Made by a program: the position numbers and the translations under genes. DNA of 32,466 nt, taken from the NCBI GenBank assembly GCA_012955965.1, contig JABBZI010000034.1, positions 1 to 32,466 on the forward strand, read 5' to 3'. Within the stretch, counting starts at the first letter, position 1, and each line of letters begins with the position of its first letter. This DNA comes from Clostridioides difficile (GTDB taxonomy: Bacteria; Bacillota; Clostridia; Peptostreptococcales; Peptostreptococcaceae). Positions 1 to 7,345 of the stretch are shown here, one piece after another. Under the pieces are notes generated by a model. It was not told the origin of the DNA. It ran no database searches and saw nothing but the letters and a program-made list of their open reading frames with translations.

Positions 1-33
1 GCAATATATTAAAAAAATTATTCATTTCAAACC

Positions 34-62
34 TTGTAATTTGATTTTATAAATATTATAAT
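34..62 (+). promoter_or_regulatory. Sigma-A-type promoter for the AGCS symporter gene
   Basis: TTGTAA at 34-39 and a perfect TATAAT at 57-62 are separated by 17 bp. The gene starts at 154, so the predicted leader is about 85 nt. The match is seen directly; use in the cell is inferred. Confidence 0.6.
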
Positions 63-153
63 TAAATTAATGAATTTTTAACAAGGAATTATTCATTTTT
101 TTGATTTTAAGATTTATTAAGAAAACAAAACTAAATAGGGGGTAATTAATATA

Positions 154-1605
154 ATGGATTTTTTAAATGGTATTTTAACAGGTGTTAATAATGCGGTAGT
201 ATTTGTAAACAATTACTTATGGTCTTATATCTTAATTATAATGCTGGTTGTAATTGGTATTTACTTTACTATTAAAACAAATTTTGTACAATTCAGATAT
301 TTTATAGAAATGTTTAGGCTTCTGGGTGATGGTACAGCAAATAAAAATGCAAAAAAGGAAGGAAAAATATCTTCATTCCAAGCGTTTTGTATAAGTACAT
401 CTTCAAGAGTTGGTACTGGAAATATAGCTGGAATAGCAATTGCAGTAGTAGCAGGTGGTCCTGGTGCTGTATTTTGGATGTGGCTTATAGCATTAATTGG
501 CTCTGCTTCAAGTTTTGTTGAGAGTACATTAGCTCAGATTTACAAAGTTAAAAATGGTCAAACTTTTAGAGGTGGACCAGCATATTATATGGAGCAAGGT
601 CTAAATAAGAGATGGATGGGCGTTTTATTTTCAATACTTATAACTATATGTTATGGTTTTGTATTCAATGCAGTTCAAGCTAATACTGTTTCGCTTGCAT
701 TTAATAATGCATTTGGAATAAGTAAAATGGCTATGGGAATAGGTCTTGGAATTTTAACTGCAATAGTTATTTTTGGTGGAGTACATAGAGTTGCAAAAGT
801 TTCTGAGATAATAGTTCCTGTGTTTGCAGGATTATATATATTAGTTGCTCTAGCTATAGTTGGAATGAATATAACAGAGATACCAAAAATTATAGCATTG
901 ATAGTTGAAAGTGCATTTGATTTTAAAGGAATGGCAATTGGTACTTTTATGGGTGTTGTAATGACTGGAGTGAAGAGAGGTCTATTCTCTAATGAAGCAG
1001 GTATGGGTAGTGCTCCTAATGCTGCTGCAACAGCACATGTAACTCATCCAGTAAAACAAGGTCTAATTCAATCTTTAGGTGTTTTTACTGATACTATAAT
1101 CATATGTAGTTGTACAGCATTTATGGTATTATTATATTCAGATTATGCTAATAGTGGAGCAACTGGAATTGAGTTGGCTCAAGAAGCTTTAACTCATCAT
1201 ATTGGACCAATGGGGAACATATTTATAGCAGTTTGTATATTCTTATTTGCATTTAGTTCTATAGTAGGTAATTACTATTATGGTGAATCAAATATGGAAT
1301 TTATGAGTGGAAGTAAGACTAAACTTAATATATTTAGAGTTTTCGTTGTTGGTATGGTTTTATTTGGTTCTCTTACTCAAGTAGAAGTAGTTTGGAATCT
1401 AGCAGATTTATTTATGGCATTGATGGCTATAATAAACTTAATTGCAATCACGCTTTTAGGAAAGTATGCCTTCATTGCTTTAAAAGATTATACAAGTCAA
1501 AAAAAATCTGGAATAAAAGACCCTGTATTTATTGCAGATGAAATAGAAGGTCTAGAAAATGTATCAGAGTGGCACAATGAATTACCAGAGGAACATTTAG
1601 GATAA
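154..1605 (+). CDS. AGCS-family sodium:alanine (amino acid) symporter
   Basis: An integral membrane protein of 483 residues, the usual length for the alanine/glycine:cation symporter family, which imports small neutral amino acids with Na+. Family signatures are intact: GTGNIAGIA at about 87-95, GGPGAVFWMW at 101-110, GGPAYYMEQGL at 140-150 and NEAGMGSAPNAAATA at 280-294. About ten to eleven hydrophobic segments follow a short N-terminus. The ATG at 154 has a GGGGG-containing ribosome site at 138-142, a rather long spacing of 11 nt. The gene is monocistronic: promoter at 34-62 and a perfect 14-bp terminator directly after it. Alanine or glycine as substrate is inferred from the family; the sequence alone does not decide it. 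Confidence 0.93.
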   Translation: MDFLNGILTGVNNAVVFVNNYLWSYILIIMLVVIGIYFTIKTNFVQFRYFIEMFRLLGDGTANKNAKKEGKISSFQAFCISTSSRVGTGNIAGIAIAVVAGGPGAVFWMWLIALIGSASSFVESTLAQIYKVKNGQTFRGGPAYYMEQGLNKRWMGVLFSILITICYGFVFNAVQANTVSLAFNNAFGISKMAMGIGLGILTAIVIFGGVHRVAKVSEIIVPVFAGLYILVALAIVGMNITEIPKIIALIVESAFDFKGMAIGTFMGVVMTGVKRGLFSNEAGMGSAPNAAATAHVTHPVKQGLIQSLGVFTDTIIICSCTAFMVLLYSDYANSGATGIELAQEALTHHIGPMGNIFIAVCIFLFAFSSIVGNYYYGESNMEFMSGSKTKLNIFRVFVVGMVLFGSLTQVEVVWNLADLFMALMAIINLIAITLLGKYAFIALKDYTSQKKSGIKDPVFIADEIEGLENVSEWHNELPEEHLG

Positions 1606-1673
1606 AAATCATGAAACTATTTTGATAGATTAGAATATATGTAAGTTATATGAATAAAATGTTTAATTAATTT

Positions 1674-1710
1674 ATATTACTGGAATTTTTAATTCCAGTA
1701 ATATTTTTTT
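1674..1710 (+). terminator. Intrinsic terminator after the symporter
   Basis: Perfect 14-bp stem (1674-1687 with 1691-1704), 3-nt loop, then a run of seven T. It ends the symporter transcript. The nearest gene downstream (1803-2231) is convergent. Confidence 0.9.
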
Positions 1711-1802
1711 GTTATATAGTTTATTTCTTATCAAAAGTTTTTATTTCTTAAAATAGTTTACTTACTATAAACTTTATCCTAAGATTTATTTTCTTTAAAA
1801 TG

Positions 1803-2231
1803 TTATATAATTAAGTCTTGTAAATTGTCTTCAAAACTTTCTAAGTAATTACAAAATAATCTAAATTCTTCTATTGTTTTGATTTCTTGTAAATTTCTCA
1901 AATCTATCATTATATTACTATATTTATGCAACATAAAACTCATATCATATAGTTCACATTTAACAAATCCATCTTGATAACTGTACTTATAAGGTTCATA
2001 TTTTGAAAAATTTAATTCAAAGTATTTTATTTTAGCGTAGCACAATTTGTGTATGTTGAACAAAAGAGCCAGGACAGATTCTTTAACTGCAAACTTGTGT
2101 GTGAAGTATTTTATAGTGTGGTATTTATCATGTTTAAACTCCCAAATCAAATTCTCATTTAAAGTAAGAGAATATTTTTTTATAAGGTTACGTTTATCTA
2201 GTGTTAAATCTTGTATTGAATATGTTTTCAT
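1803..2231 (-). CDS. Hypothetical protein, 142 aa
   Basis: Not recognised. The ORF has a good ribosome site (GAGGAG, 10 nt before the ATG at 2231) and coding-like composition, so I treat it as real. The protein is soluble, rich in Lys, Tyr and Phe, with no signal peptide or membrane segment. It has one possible amphipathic stretch around residues 105-140 (RNLQEIKTIEEFRLFCNYLE) that ends acidic. No catalytic motif is visible. It is convergent with the symporter and divergent from the gene at 2511, so it is probably transcribed alone. It may be a lineage-specific protein. Confidence 0.6.
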   Translation of the reverse strand: MKTYSIQDLTLDKRNLIKKYSLTLNENLIWEFKHDKYHTIKYFTHKFAVKESVLALLFNIHKLCYAKIKYFELNFSKYEPYKYSYQDGFVKCELYDMSFMLHKYSNIMIDLRNLQEIKTIEEFRLFCNYLESFEDNLQDLII

Positions 2232-2494
2232 AATTTATTCTCCTCATAAATATTTAATAAGCACATATTGAATCATAGTATTTTATTGTCACTCACTCTT
2301 AATTATATTGTATTGTATATTAAAAAAATAATAAAATAGATAATTAGTATAGTATTAATATATGTTATAAATAAAAACAATAACTTCAATAGTAATATAT
2401 ATATTTTTGTGGTATTTTATATTTAGAATCGTATTTATAATTATTTTAATATTTTTAAAGTAACCTTGATGATTAATTTATATTTTAGAGGTTT
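2232..2494. other. Divergent intergenic region
   Basis: About 260 bp of AT-rich DNA between two divergent genes. It must carry both promoters, but I see no clear -35/-10 pair with proper spacing, and no riboswitch motif. Confidence 0.5.
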
Positions 2495-2513
2495 GGAGGG
2501 GGTATGTAAATTG
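2495..2513 (+). promoter_or_regulatory. Shine-Dalgarno that selects a TTG start
   Basis: GGAGGGGG at 2495-2502 lies 8 nt before an in-frame TTG at 2511. The earlier in-frame TTG/ATG (2466/2469) has no purine-rich site in front, so translation most likely starts at 2511. Confidence 0.7.
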
Positions 2514-3125
2514 TTCAATAAGAAGGAATATATTGTTGTAGTATGCCGTGATTGTTTTGTATTTTATAATAAAGATAATGACTTAAAAGAGCACGTATCA
2601 TTTTCAATACAACCTATTCCAAATGTGCCTTTTTATCACTATCTATTTGAAGGAGAGACTGAAAAATTTATTAGGGATATACAAACAAAAGTTTCTATTA
2701 AGAAATCAGCTTTGTATATATTAATTCCAGATGATGCATTAAGTATAGATATAAAAATATTGCAAGAATTTTTTATGCAATTAGGATGTCGAAAAATAAT
2801 CTTTTCTAAACAAAATATTATTTTGAGTAATTGTGAAGAAAATTATATTTCAATATCCTTTACAAGTAGAGCAGTTGCTATTTCGTATGTAAAAAATGGA
2901 GGAGCTGAAGCATTAGATTTTTTTGATTACAATGAATTTGACCTTAAGAATCTATCTTATATCATTAAAAACTTACATAATGATTGTATGTATTCTGATT
3001 TAAAAATATATGTGAATAATATGGGAAATTCTGATAATTATGAAGATATTGGTAAGATAGTTCAGGTAGATGATATTATAAATAATTTCAAAAAACTATA
3101 TATTGAAAAAAATACATCAAGATAG
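2511..3125 (+). CDS. Hypothetical protein, possible actin-like (ASKHA/PilM-like) fold
   Basis: I do not recognise this gene by name. From the TTG at 2511 it encodes 204 residues without membrane segments. It opens with a beta-strand followed by short acidic turns (EYIVVVCRDCFVFYNKDNDL). In the middle is SALYILIPDDALSIDIKI, then a helix and GCRKIIFSKQNIIL, an arrangement resembling the second half of actin-like ATPase domains (strand, helix, strand). A later segment (ISISFTSRAVAISYVKNG) could be another beta-hairpin. No intact phosphate-binding GxGxT loop is visible, so if it is actin-like it is degenerate. It stands alone, followed by a hairpin at 3208-3246. The function is unknown; the fold is a weak inference. 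Confidence 0.55.
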   Translation: MFNKKEYIVVVCRDCFVFYNKDNDLKEHVSFSIQPIPNVPFYHYLFEGETEKFIRDIQTKVSIKKSALYILIPDDALSIDIKILQEFFMQLGCRKIIFSKQNIILSNCEENYISISFTSRAVAISYVKNGGAEALDFFDYNEFDLKNLSYIIKNLHNDCMYSDLKIYVNNMGNSDNYEDIGKIVQVDDIINNFKKLYIEKNTSR

Positions 3126-3207
3126 AATTGTTAGTATCTAAAAGTATACAGGTTTTATATACTCTAAGAGATAAGATTTTAGATATATATTATATTTGAA
3201 ATTATTG

Positions 3208-3246
3208 AGTACCAAAAGAACAAATATGTTTTGTCCTTTTGGTACT
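3208..3246. terminator. Bidirectional terminator-like hairpin
   Basis: An 11-bp stem (AGTACCAAAAG at 3208-3218 with its complement at 3236-3246), partly extended inward by ACA/TGT pairs. It lies between the 3' ends of the convergent genes at 2511-3125 and ribH. The T-runs after it are interrupted on both strands, so efficiency is uncertain. Confidence 0.65.
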
Positions 3247-3308
3247 TAGTATTTTATTTAGACAAATTTTAATATTTAATCAATACTACTATTTAATAAT
3301 GACACTAT

Positions 3309-3770
3309 TTAATCTAGAGATTTAAATAAATTTACCATTTCTAATGCATTCATAGCACAATCATAACCTTTATTTCCAGCTTTTGTACCTGCTCTTTCAA
3401 TAGCTTGTTCAATATTTTCTGTAGTTACGATTCCAAATATAACAGGTAATTCATTGTCTAAAGATACTTTTGCTATCCCTTTAGATACTTCGCTACATAC
3501 ATAATCATAATGAGATGTAGCTCCTCTTATAACACATCCTAAACAGATTATAGCATCATACTTACCACTTTTAGACATTTTTTGAGCAACAAGAGGAATC
3601 TCAAAAGCTCCAGGTACCCAAGCTATTTCGATGTTTTCTGGAGAAACATCATGTCTTAAAAGGCAATCTTCAGCTCCTGATAAAAGCTTTGATGTTATAA
3701 ATTCATTAAAACGAGAATTTATTATACCTATTTTTAAATCTTTTCCAATAAGTTTTCCTTCATATATCAT
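3309..3770 (-). CDS. ribH: 6,7-dimethyl-8-ribityllumazine synthase (RibH)
   Basis: Condenses 5-amino-6-ribitylaminouracil with 3,4-dihydroxy-2-butanone 4-phosphate to give lumazine, the penultimate riboflavin step. At 153 residues it has the normal length. Visible signatures are SRFNEFIT (19-26), the substrate-binding [10 protein letters not shown] (51-60), [14 protein letters not shown] with the conserved catalytic His87, and [11 protein letters not shown]. The ATG at 3770 has GGAGG just upstream. It is the last gene of ribD-ribE-ribBA-ribH, about 100 bp after ribBA, and so falls under the FMN riboswitch. The gap to ribBA holds no clear terminator. Identity is close to certain. Confidence 0.97.
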   Translation of the reverse strand: MIYEGKLIGKDLKIGIINSRFNEFITSKLLSGAEDCLLRHDVSPENIEIAWVPGAFEIPLVAQKMSKSGKYDAIICLGCVIRGATSHYDYVCSEVSKGIAKVSLDNELPVIFGIVTTENIEQAIERAGTKAGNKGYDCAMNALEMVNLFKSLD

Positions 3771-3876
3771 TTTTTATTTCCTCCAATTTTATTTATGTTG
3801 TAGATTTATATTTATAGAAATCTTTAATATTAATTGTAAATAATTACTTAGTAGAAAAAAACTTTATATTAATAAT

Positions 3877-5070
3877 TTATATAATATCCAACAGATGTCC
3901 CATTTTATCTTTTTTAGTTTTTAGATATAACTTGTTAAAGTCATTAACCTCTTCATTAATAGGAACTCTATTTTCGATTTTTATTCCATATTTCTCTAAC
4001 TGATTTATTTTATCAGGGTTATTGCTTAAAAGACTTATGCTTTTTATATTTAGATTTTTTAATATTTGAGCAGCCATATAGAAATCTCTCATATCTTCTT
4101 CAAATCCAAGCATTAGATTTGCTTCTACAGTATCATAACCTTCTTCCTGAAGTTTATAAGCTTTAATTTTATTTAAGAGACCAATGCCTCTACCTTCTTG
4201 CTTCATATAAATTAAAACACCATTTCCATTTTCTACGATTTTCTTCATAGATGATTCTAATTGCAATCCACAATCACATTTTAAAGAGTGGAACACATCG
4301 CCTGTTAAACATTCAGAATGAAGTCTAACTAGAGTATTTTCTTTATTTATATCTCCATAAGTAAGGGCAATATGTTCTTCATTTGAATAGGTATCTTTGT
4401 ATCCTATGATTTCAAAATTACCATATTTTGTTGGAAGGAAAGCACTAGATACCTTTTCTATAGTAGTTTCATTTATTTTACGATACTCTATAAGGTCTTT
4501 TATAGTAATGATTTTTAAATTATGTTTTTCTTTAAAAATCATTAAATCATCAACTCTTGCCATTGTACCATCATCTTTCATTATTTCACATATAAGGCCA
4601 ACTTCTTTAAAACCCGCAAGTCTAGCTAGGTCTACAGAAGCTTCTGTATGTCCATCTCTAACAAGGACTCCACCAGTTTTTGCTATTAGAGGAAAAATAT
4701 GGCCAGGAGTTTTGAAATCTTTACTTGTAGAATTCTCATCACAGAATAATTTTACAGTTTCAGCTCTTTCATAGGCAGATATACCAGTTAGCGTATCTGC
4801 ACCATCTATAGTAACAGTAAATGCTGTTTGGAATGTATCTGTATTTTCACTAACCATAAGAGGTATATTTAAACTTTTAAATTTTTTTTCAGTTGCAGGT
4901 AAACAAATTAGACCTCTACCATATGTAGCCATAAAATTTATTGATTCAGGGGTAGCCATTTCAGCTGCCATCAGTAAATCTCCTTCGTTTTCTCTACTTT
5001 CATCATCAACAACGATTATCATTTTCCCATTTTTTATATCTTTTATAGCTTCTTCGATAGTATTAAACAT
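3877..5070 (-). CDS. ribBA: Bifunctional DHBP synthase / GTP cyclohydrolase II (RibBA)
   Basis: Makes both riboflavin precursors: 3,4-dihydroxy-2-butanone 4-phosphate from ribulose 5-phosphate (N-terminal half) and diaminopyrimidine from GTP (C-terminal half). From the ATG at 5070 it has 397 residues. The N-terminal domain shows the acidic metal site DDESRENEGD (22-31) and HTEASVDLARLAG (141-153). The GTP cyclohydrolase II domain has zinc ligands Cys254, Cys265 and Cys267 (SECLTGDVFHSLKCDC) and the QEGRGIGL loop. The ATG at 5070 is chosen because AGGAGTG lies just upstream; the ORF extends to 5103 but has no ribosome site there. It starts about 20 bp after the ribE stop, as expected for an operon. 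Confidence 0.97.
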   Translation of the reverse strand: MFNTIEEAIKDIKNGKMIIVVDDESRENEGDLLMAAEMATPESINFMATYGRGLICLPATEKKFKSLNIPLMVSENTDTFQTAFTVTIDGADTLTGISAYERAETVKLFCDENSTSKDFKTPGHIFPLIAKTGGVLVRDGHTEASVDLARLAGFKEVGLICEIMKDDGTMARVDDLMIFKEKHNLKIITIKDLIEYRKINETTIEKVSSAFLPTKYGNFEIIGYKDTYSNEEHIALTYGDINKENTLVRLHSECLTGDVFHSLKCDCGLQLESSMKKIVENGNGVLIYMKQEGRGIGLLNKIKAYKLQEEGYDTVEANLMLGFEEDMRDFYMAAQILKNLNIKSISLLSNNPDKINQLEKYGIKIENRVPINEEVNDFNKLYLKTKKDKMGHLLDII

Positions 5071-5092
5071 GTAATTCACTCCTTTATTATTT

Positions 5093-5758
5093 TTAAAAAC
5101 CATTTTTAAATAAAAAATCTTTATCTATATTTGATTTATAGTCACTACTATTAGAATTTAATTCCTTGTAGTTATTAATCATAAAATTATTAACATACTT
5201 TCCAATTACATCACTTTCTAAATTAATAAAGTCTCCAATATTTTTTGTTAAGAGAGTAGTGTTCAATTTAGTATGAGGTATAACAGAAACTTTAAATATT
5301 TCATCATCTAAATATGATATAGTTAAACTAACACCATCAATGGCAACAGAACCTTTAAGTATCATTGATGACAAAAATTTTTTATCTGGTCGTATGCTTA
5401 CTAGAACTGCATTTTCATCTTTCTCAAATTTACAAATAGCGCCTTTACCATCAACATGCCCTGTTACTATATGGCCTCCAAATCTTGATGAGAGGCTCAT
5501 TGCTCTTTCAAGGTTTACTTTGTCATTTGCATTTAAGGAGCCTAAATTTGTAGAACGAATTGTCTCCATCATAACATCTGCTGTAAACTCATTTTTTCCT
5601 AGTTTTGAAACGGTTAGACAAACTCCATTTACAGCTATACTATCTCCAAGATCTGTACCATCTAATATTTTGTTTGATAGTATGGTTACTTGACCGCTTT
5701 TGCCATTAGCAGTAATTCTTCTAAGTATTCCAACTTCTTCTATTATACCAGTAAACAT
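5093..5758 (-). CDS. ribE: Riboflavin synthase alpha chain (RibE)
   Basis: Dismutates two lumazine molecules to riboflavin and the ribitylaminouracil substrate of RibH. The 221-residue protein has two homologous lumazine-binding barrels. The first begins MFTGIIEEVG and carries GDSIAVNGVCLTV and RSTNL. The second has GGHIVTGHVDGKG, GSVAIDGVSLTIS and IPHTKLNTTL, and it ends with the trimer-forming tail. The start at 5758 has a perfect AAAGGAGG 7 nt upstream; an ATG at 5785 in the same frame has none. About 32 bp separate it from ribD. Bacillus literature calls this gene ribE or ribB. Confidence 0.97.
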   Translation of the reverse strand: MFTGIIEEVGILRRITANGKSGQVTILSNKILDGTDLGDSIAVNGVCLTVSKLGKNEFTADVMMETIRSTNLGSLNANDKVNLERAMSLSSRFGGHIVTGHVDGKGAICKFEKDENAVLVSIRPDKKFLSSMILKGSVAIDGVSLTISYLDDEIFKVSVIPHTKLNTTLLTKNIGDFINLESDVIGKYVNNFMINNYKELNSNSSDYKSNIDKDFLFKNGF

Positions 5759-5790
5759 TATGACCTCCTTTATATGTGCATTCATAAAAT

Positions 5791-6903
5791 TTATTTTAAA
5801 ACATCAGACTCTATCAAGACATCTCCATCTATTAAAGTCACATTATTAATTACTAGTTGTGTTGAATCTGCTAGATGAGTTATTCCTTCTCCAGAAACAA
5901 AAGTAGGTGCGTCTTTACCACCTATAATTTTAGGTGATAAAAATAATTTGACCTTATCAACTAAGTTGTTTCTAAATAGACTGTCATTAAGTGTAGAACC
6001 TCCTTCAACTAGTACAGAATCAATGTTTAATTCTCCTAATTTATACATTACAAATTCTAAATCAACCAAGTCATTTTTCTTAGGAGAAATTATGACTTCA
6101 ACATTATTTTCTTTTAATATTGATGATTTTTTATTGTCTTCACAACATGTGAAAACTATAGTTTTGCTAGTTTTATCTTTAACTAAATTACTATTAACTG
6201 GTAATTTCAGATTTGTATCTATTACTATTCTTGTAGGATGAGATATTTCATCTTGATTAAGTCTACAAGTTAGTAAGGGATTATCATTTAAAACTGTGTT
6301 TATACCAACCATTATGCTATGATACTTATTTCTGTATTTATGAGTTAGGTATCTTGATGACTCATTAGATATCCATTTTGATTCTAGTGATTTTGTAGCA
6401 ATTTTACCATCTAGAGTTACTGCTGATTTTACAATACAAAGGGGTCTTTTATTTTTTATGTAATAAAAGAATATTTCATTTAATTCTCTTGCTTCTTCTT
6501 CTAATATTCCTACAGTAACATCAATATTGTTATCTTTTAATTTTTTTACTCCATTACCACAAACAAGTGGGTTTGGGTCTAGTGTGGATATGACAACTCT
6601 TTTAATTTTATTTTGAATAATCTTATCAACACAAGGTGGTGTTTTTCCATAATGAGAGCATGGTTCTAAATTGACATAAAGAGTAGAGTCTTTTAAACTT
6701 TGTTTAGTACTGTTTATAGCATTTACTTCAGCATGATTAGAGCCGAATTTCTTATGATATCCTTTGCCTATTATCTCACTATCTTTAACAATTACACACC
6801 CAACCAGTGGATTTGGATTTGTAAAACCTTCTCCTTTTTTAGATAATTCAAGAGCTTTTTTCATATAATAAATGTCTTTTTCCTTTTGATTCACAAAATT
6901 CAA
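5791..6903 (-). CDS. ribD: Bifunctional riboflavin deaminase/reductase (RibD)
   Basis: Deaminates the pyrimidine product of GTP cyclohydrolase II and then reduces its ribosyl chain with NADPH. The 370-residue protein has an N-terminal cytidine-deaminase-fold domain with zinc site His57-Ala-Glu (HAEVNAI) and PCSHYGKTPPC (Cys82, Cys91). From about residue 150 comes the reductase domain, with KSAVTLDGKIATKSLESKWI and VEGGSTLN. The start is a TTG at 6903: AGGAGG lies 10 nt upstream, while the next in-frame GTG (codon 4) and ATG (codon 14) are too far from it. It is the first gene of the operon, directly after the FMN leader and terminator. Confidence 0.95.
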   Translation of the reverse strand: MNFVNQKEKDIYYMKKALELSKKGEGFTNPNPLVGCVIVKDSEIIGKGYHKKFGSNHAEVNAINSTKQSLKDSTLYVNLEPCSHYGKTPPCVDKIIQNKIKRVVISTLDPNPLVCGNGVKKLKDNNIDVTVGILEEEARELNEIFFYYIKNKRPLCIVKSAVTLDGKIATKSLESKWISNESSRYLTHKYRNKYHSIMVGINTVLNDNPLLTCRLNQDEISHPTRIVIDTNLKLPVNSNLVKDKTSKTIVFTCCEDNKKSSILKENNVEVIISPKKNDLVDLEFVMYKLGELNIDSVLVEGGSTLNDSLFRNNLVDKVKLFLSPKIIGGKDAPTFVSGEGITHLADSTQLVINNVTLIDGDVLIESDVLK

Positions 6904-6945
6904 GATATATACACCTCCTGTTTAATTAGATAATTTTCAAACAAA

Positions 6946-6971
6946 AAACCCTGAGAATTAACTCAGGGTTT
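6946..6971 (-). terminator. FMN-riboswitch intrinsic terminator
   Basis: A 10-bp GC-containing stem (AAACCCTGAG at 6946-6955 with 6962-6971) with a 6-nt loop. On the minus strand it is followed by a T-run (complement of 6942-6949). It lies between the FMN aptamer and ribD, where a ligand-controlled attenuator is expected. Confidence 0.88.
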
Positions 6972-6988
6972 AGAATAATCTACAATAA

Positions 6989-7040
6989 ATGTTTAATGAG
7001 AATACAATAAAATAGCTCTACAAAAAAACTCATTAAACAT
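6989..7040 (-). other. Extra 12-bp hairpin between FMN aptamer and terminator
   Basis: ATGTTTAATGAG (complement of 7029-7040) pairs perfectly with the arm at 6989-7000. The arm begins immediately after the 3' strand of aptamer stem P1. It may be the antiterminator/anti-antiterminator element or a pause hairpin; no mutually exclusive pairing with the terminator is obvious by eye. Confidence 0.55.
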
Positions 7041-7155
7041 ATCTTCTTCCATCCAGACTTTACTGTCGGCTTTGGAATTTAACCAAATCAACCAAGTTTT
7101 ACCTTGGCTCGCGGGCTATACCGCCGATTGGGAATTTCACCCTACCCCGAAGATT
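7041..7155 (-). ncRNA. FMN riboswitch (RFN element)
   Basis: Read on the minus strand, the aptamer begins ATCTTCGGGGTAGGGTGAAA and contains the core AGGGTGAAATTC (complement of 7132-7143). It also has the CCGGCGG-like segment, GCCCGCGAGC and GTCTGGATGGAAGAAGAT at the 3' end. ATCTTC and GAAGAT close stem P1. It precedes ribD by about 140 nt and is followed by a hairpin and an intrinsic terminator. By the known class, FMN binding stops transcription of ribD-ribE-ribBA-ribH. Confidence 0.97.
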
Positions 7156-7176
7156 AAGTATTAAATTTATATTTAG

Positions 7177-7205
7177 AATGTATCATAAATTATTTTACTT
7201 TGCAA
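7177..7205 (-). promoter_or_regulatory. Promoter of the riboflavin operon
   Basis: On the minus strand TTGCAA (7200-7205) and TACATT (7177-7182) are separated by 17 bp. RNA would start about 15 nt before the FMN aptamer. The -35 hexamer is palindromic, so a + strand use towards recQ is possible but lacks a well-spaced -10. Confidence 0.65.
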
Positions 7206-7345
7206 ACAATTTTTTTCAAAATATATGTTAATATATAATATAGAACATCTATAAACTTTGGAATACTGCGATTGTGAATATAAAAATAAAAATTTGAACA
7301 TAATCAGGAAAGAAGTCTAATTAATTTAAATTAGGAGAGAAATAT

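Noticed and set aside
2047-2271. 74-codon + strand ORF opposite the 142-residue hypothetical
   Set aside because: No ribosome site, and the minus-strand ORF is longer with a good GAGGAG site.
4397-4774. 125-codon + strand ORF inside ribBA
   Set aside because: Antisense shadow of a firmly identified gene; no ribosome site. The same holds for the + strand ORFs at 5340-5693 and 5948-6241.
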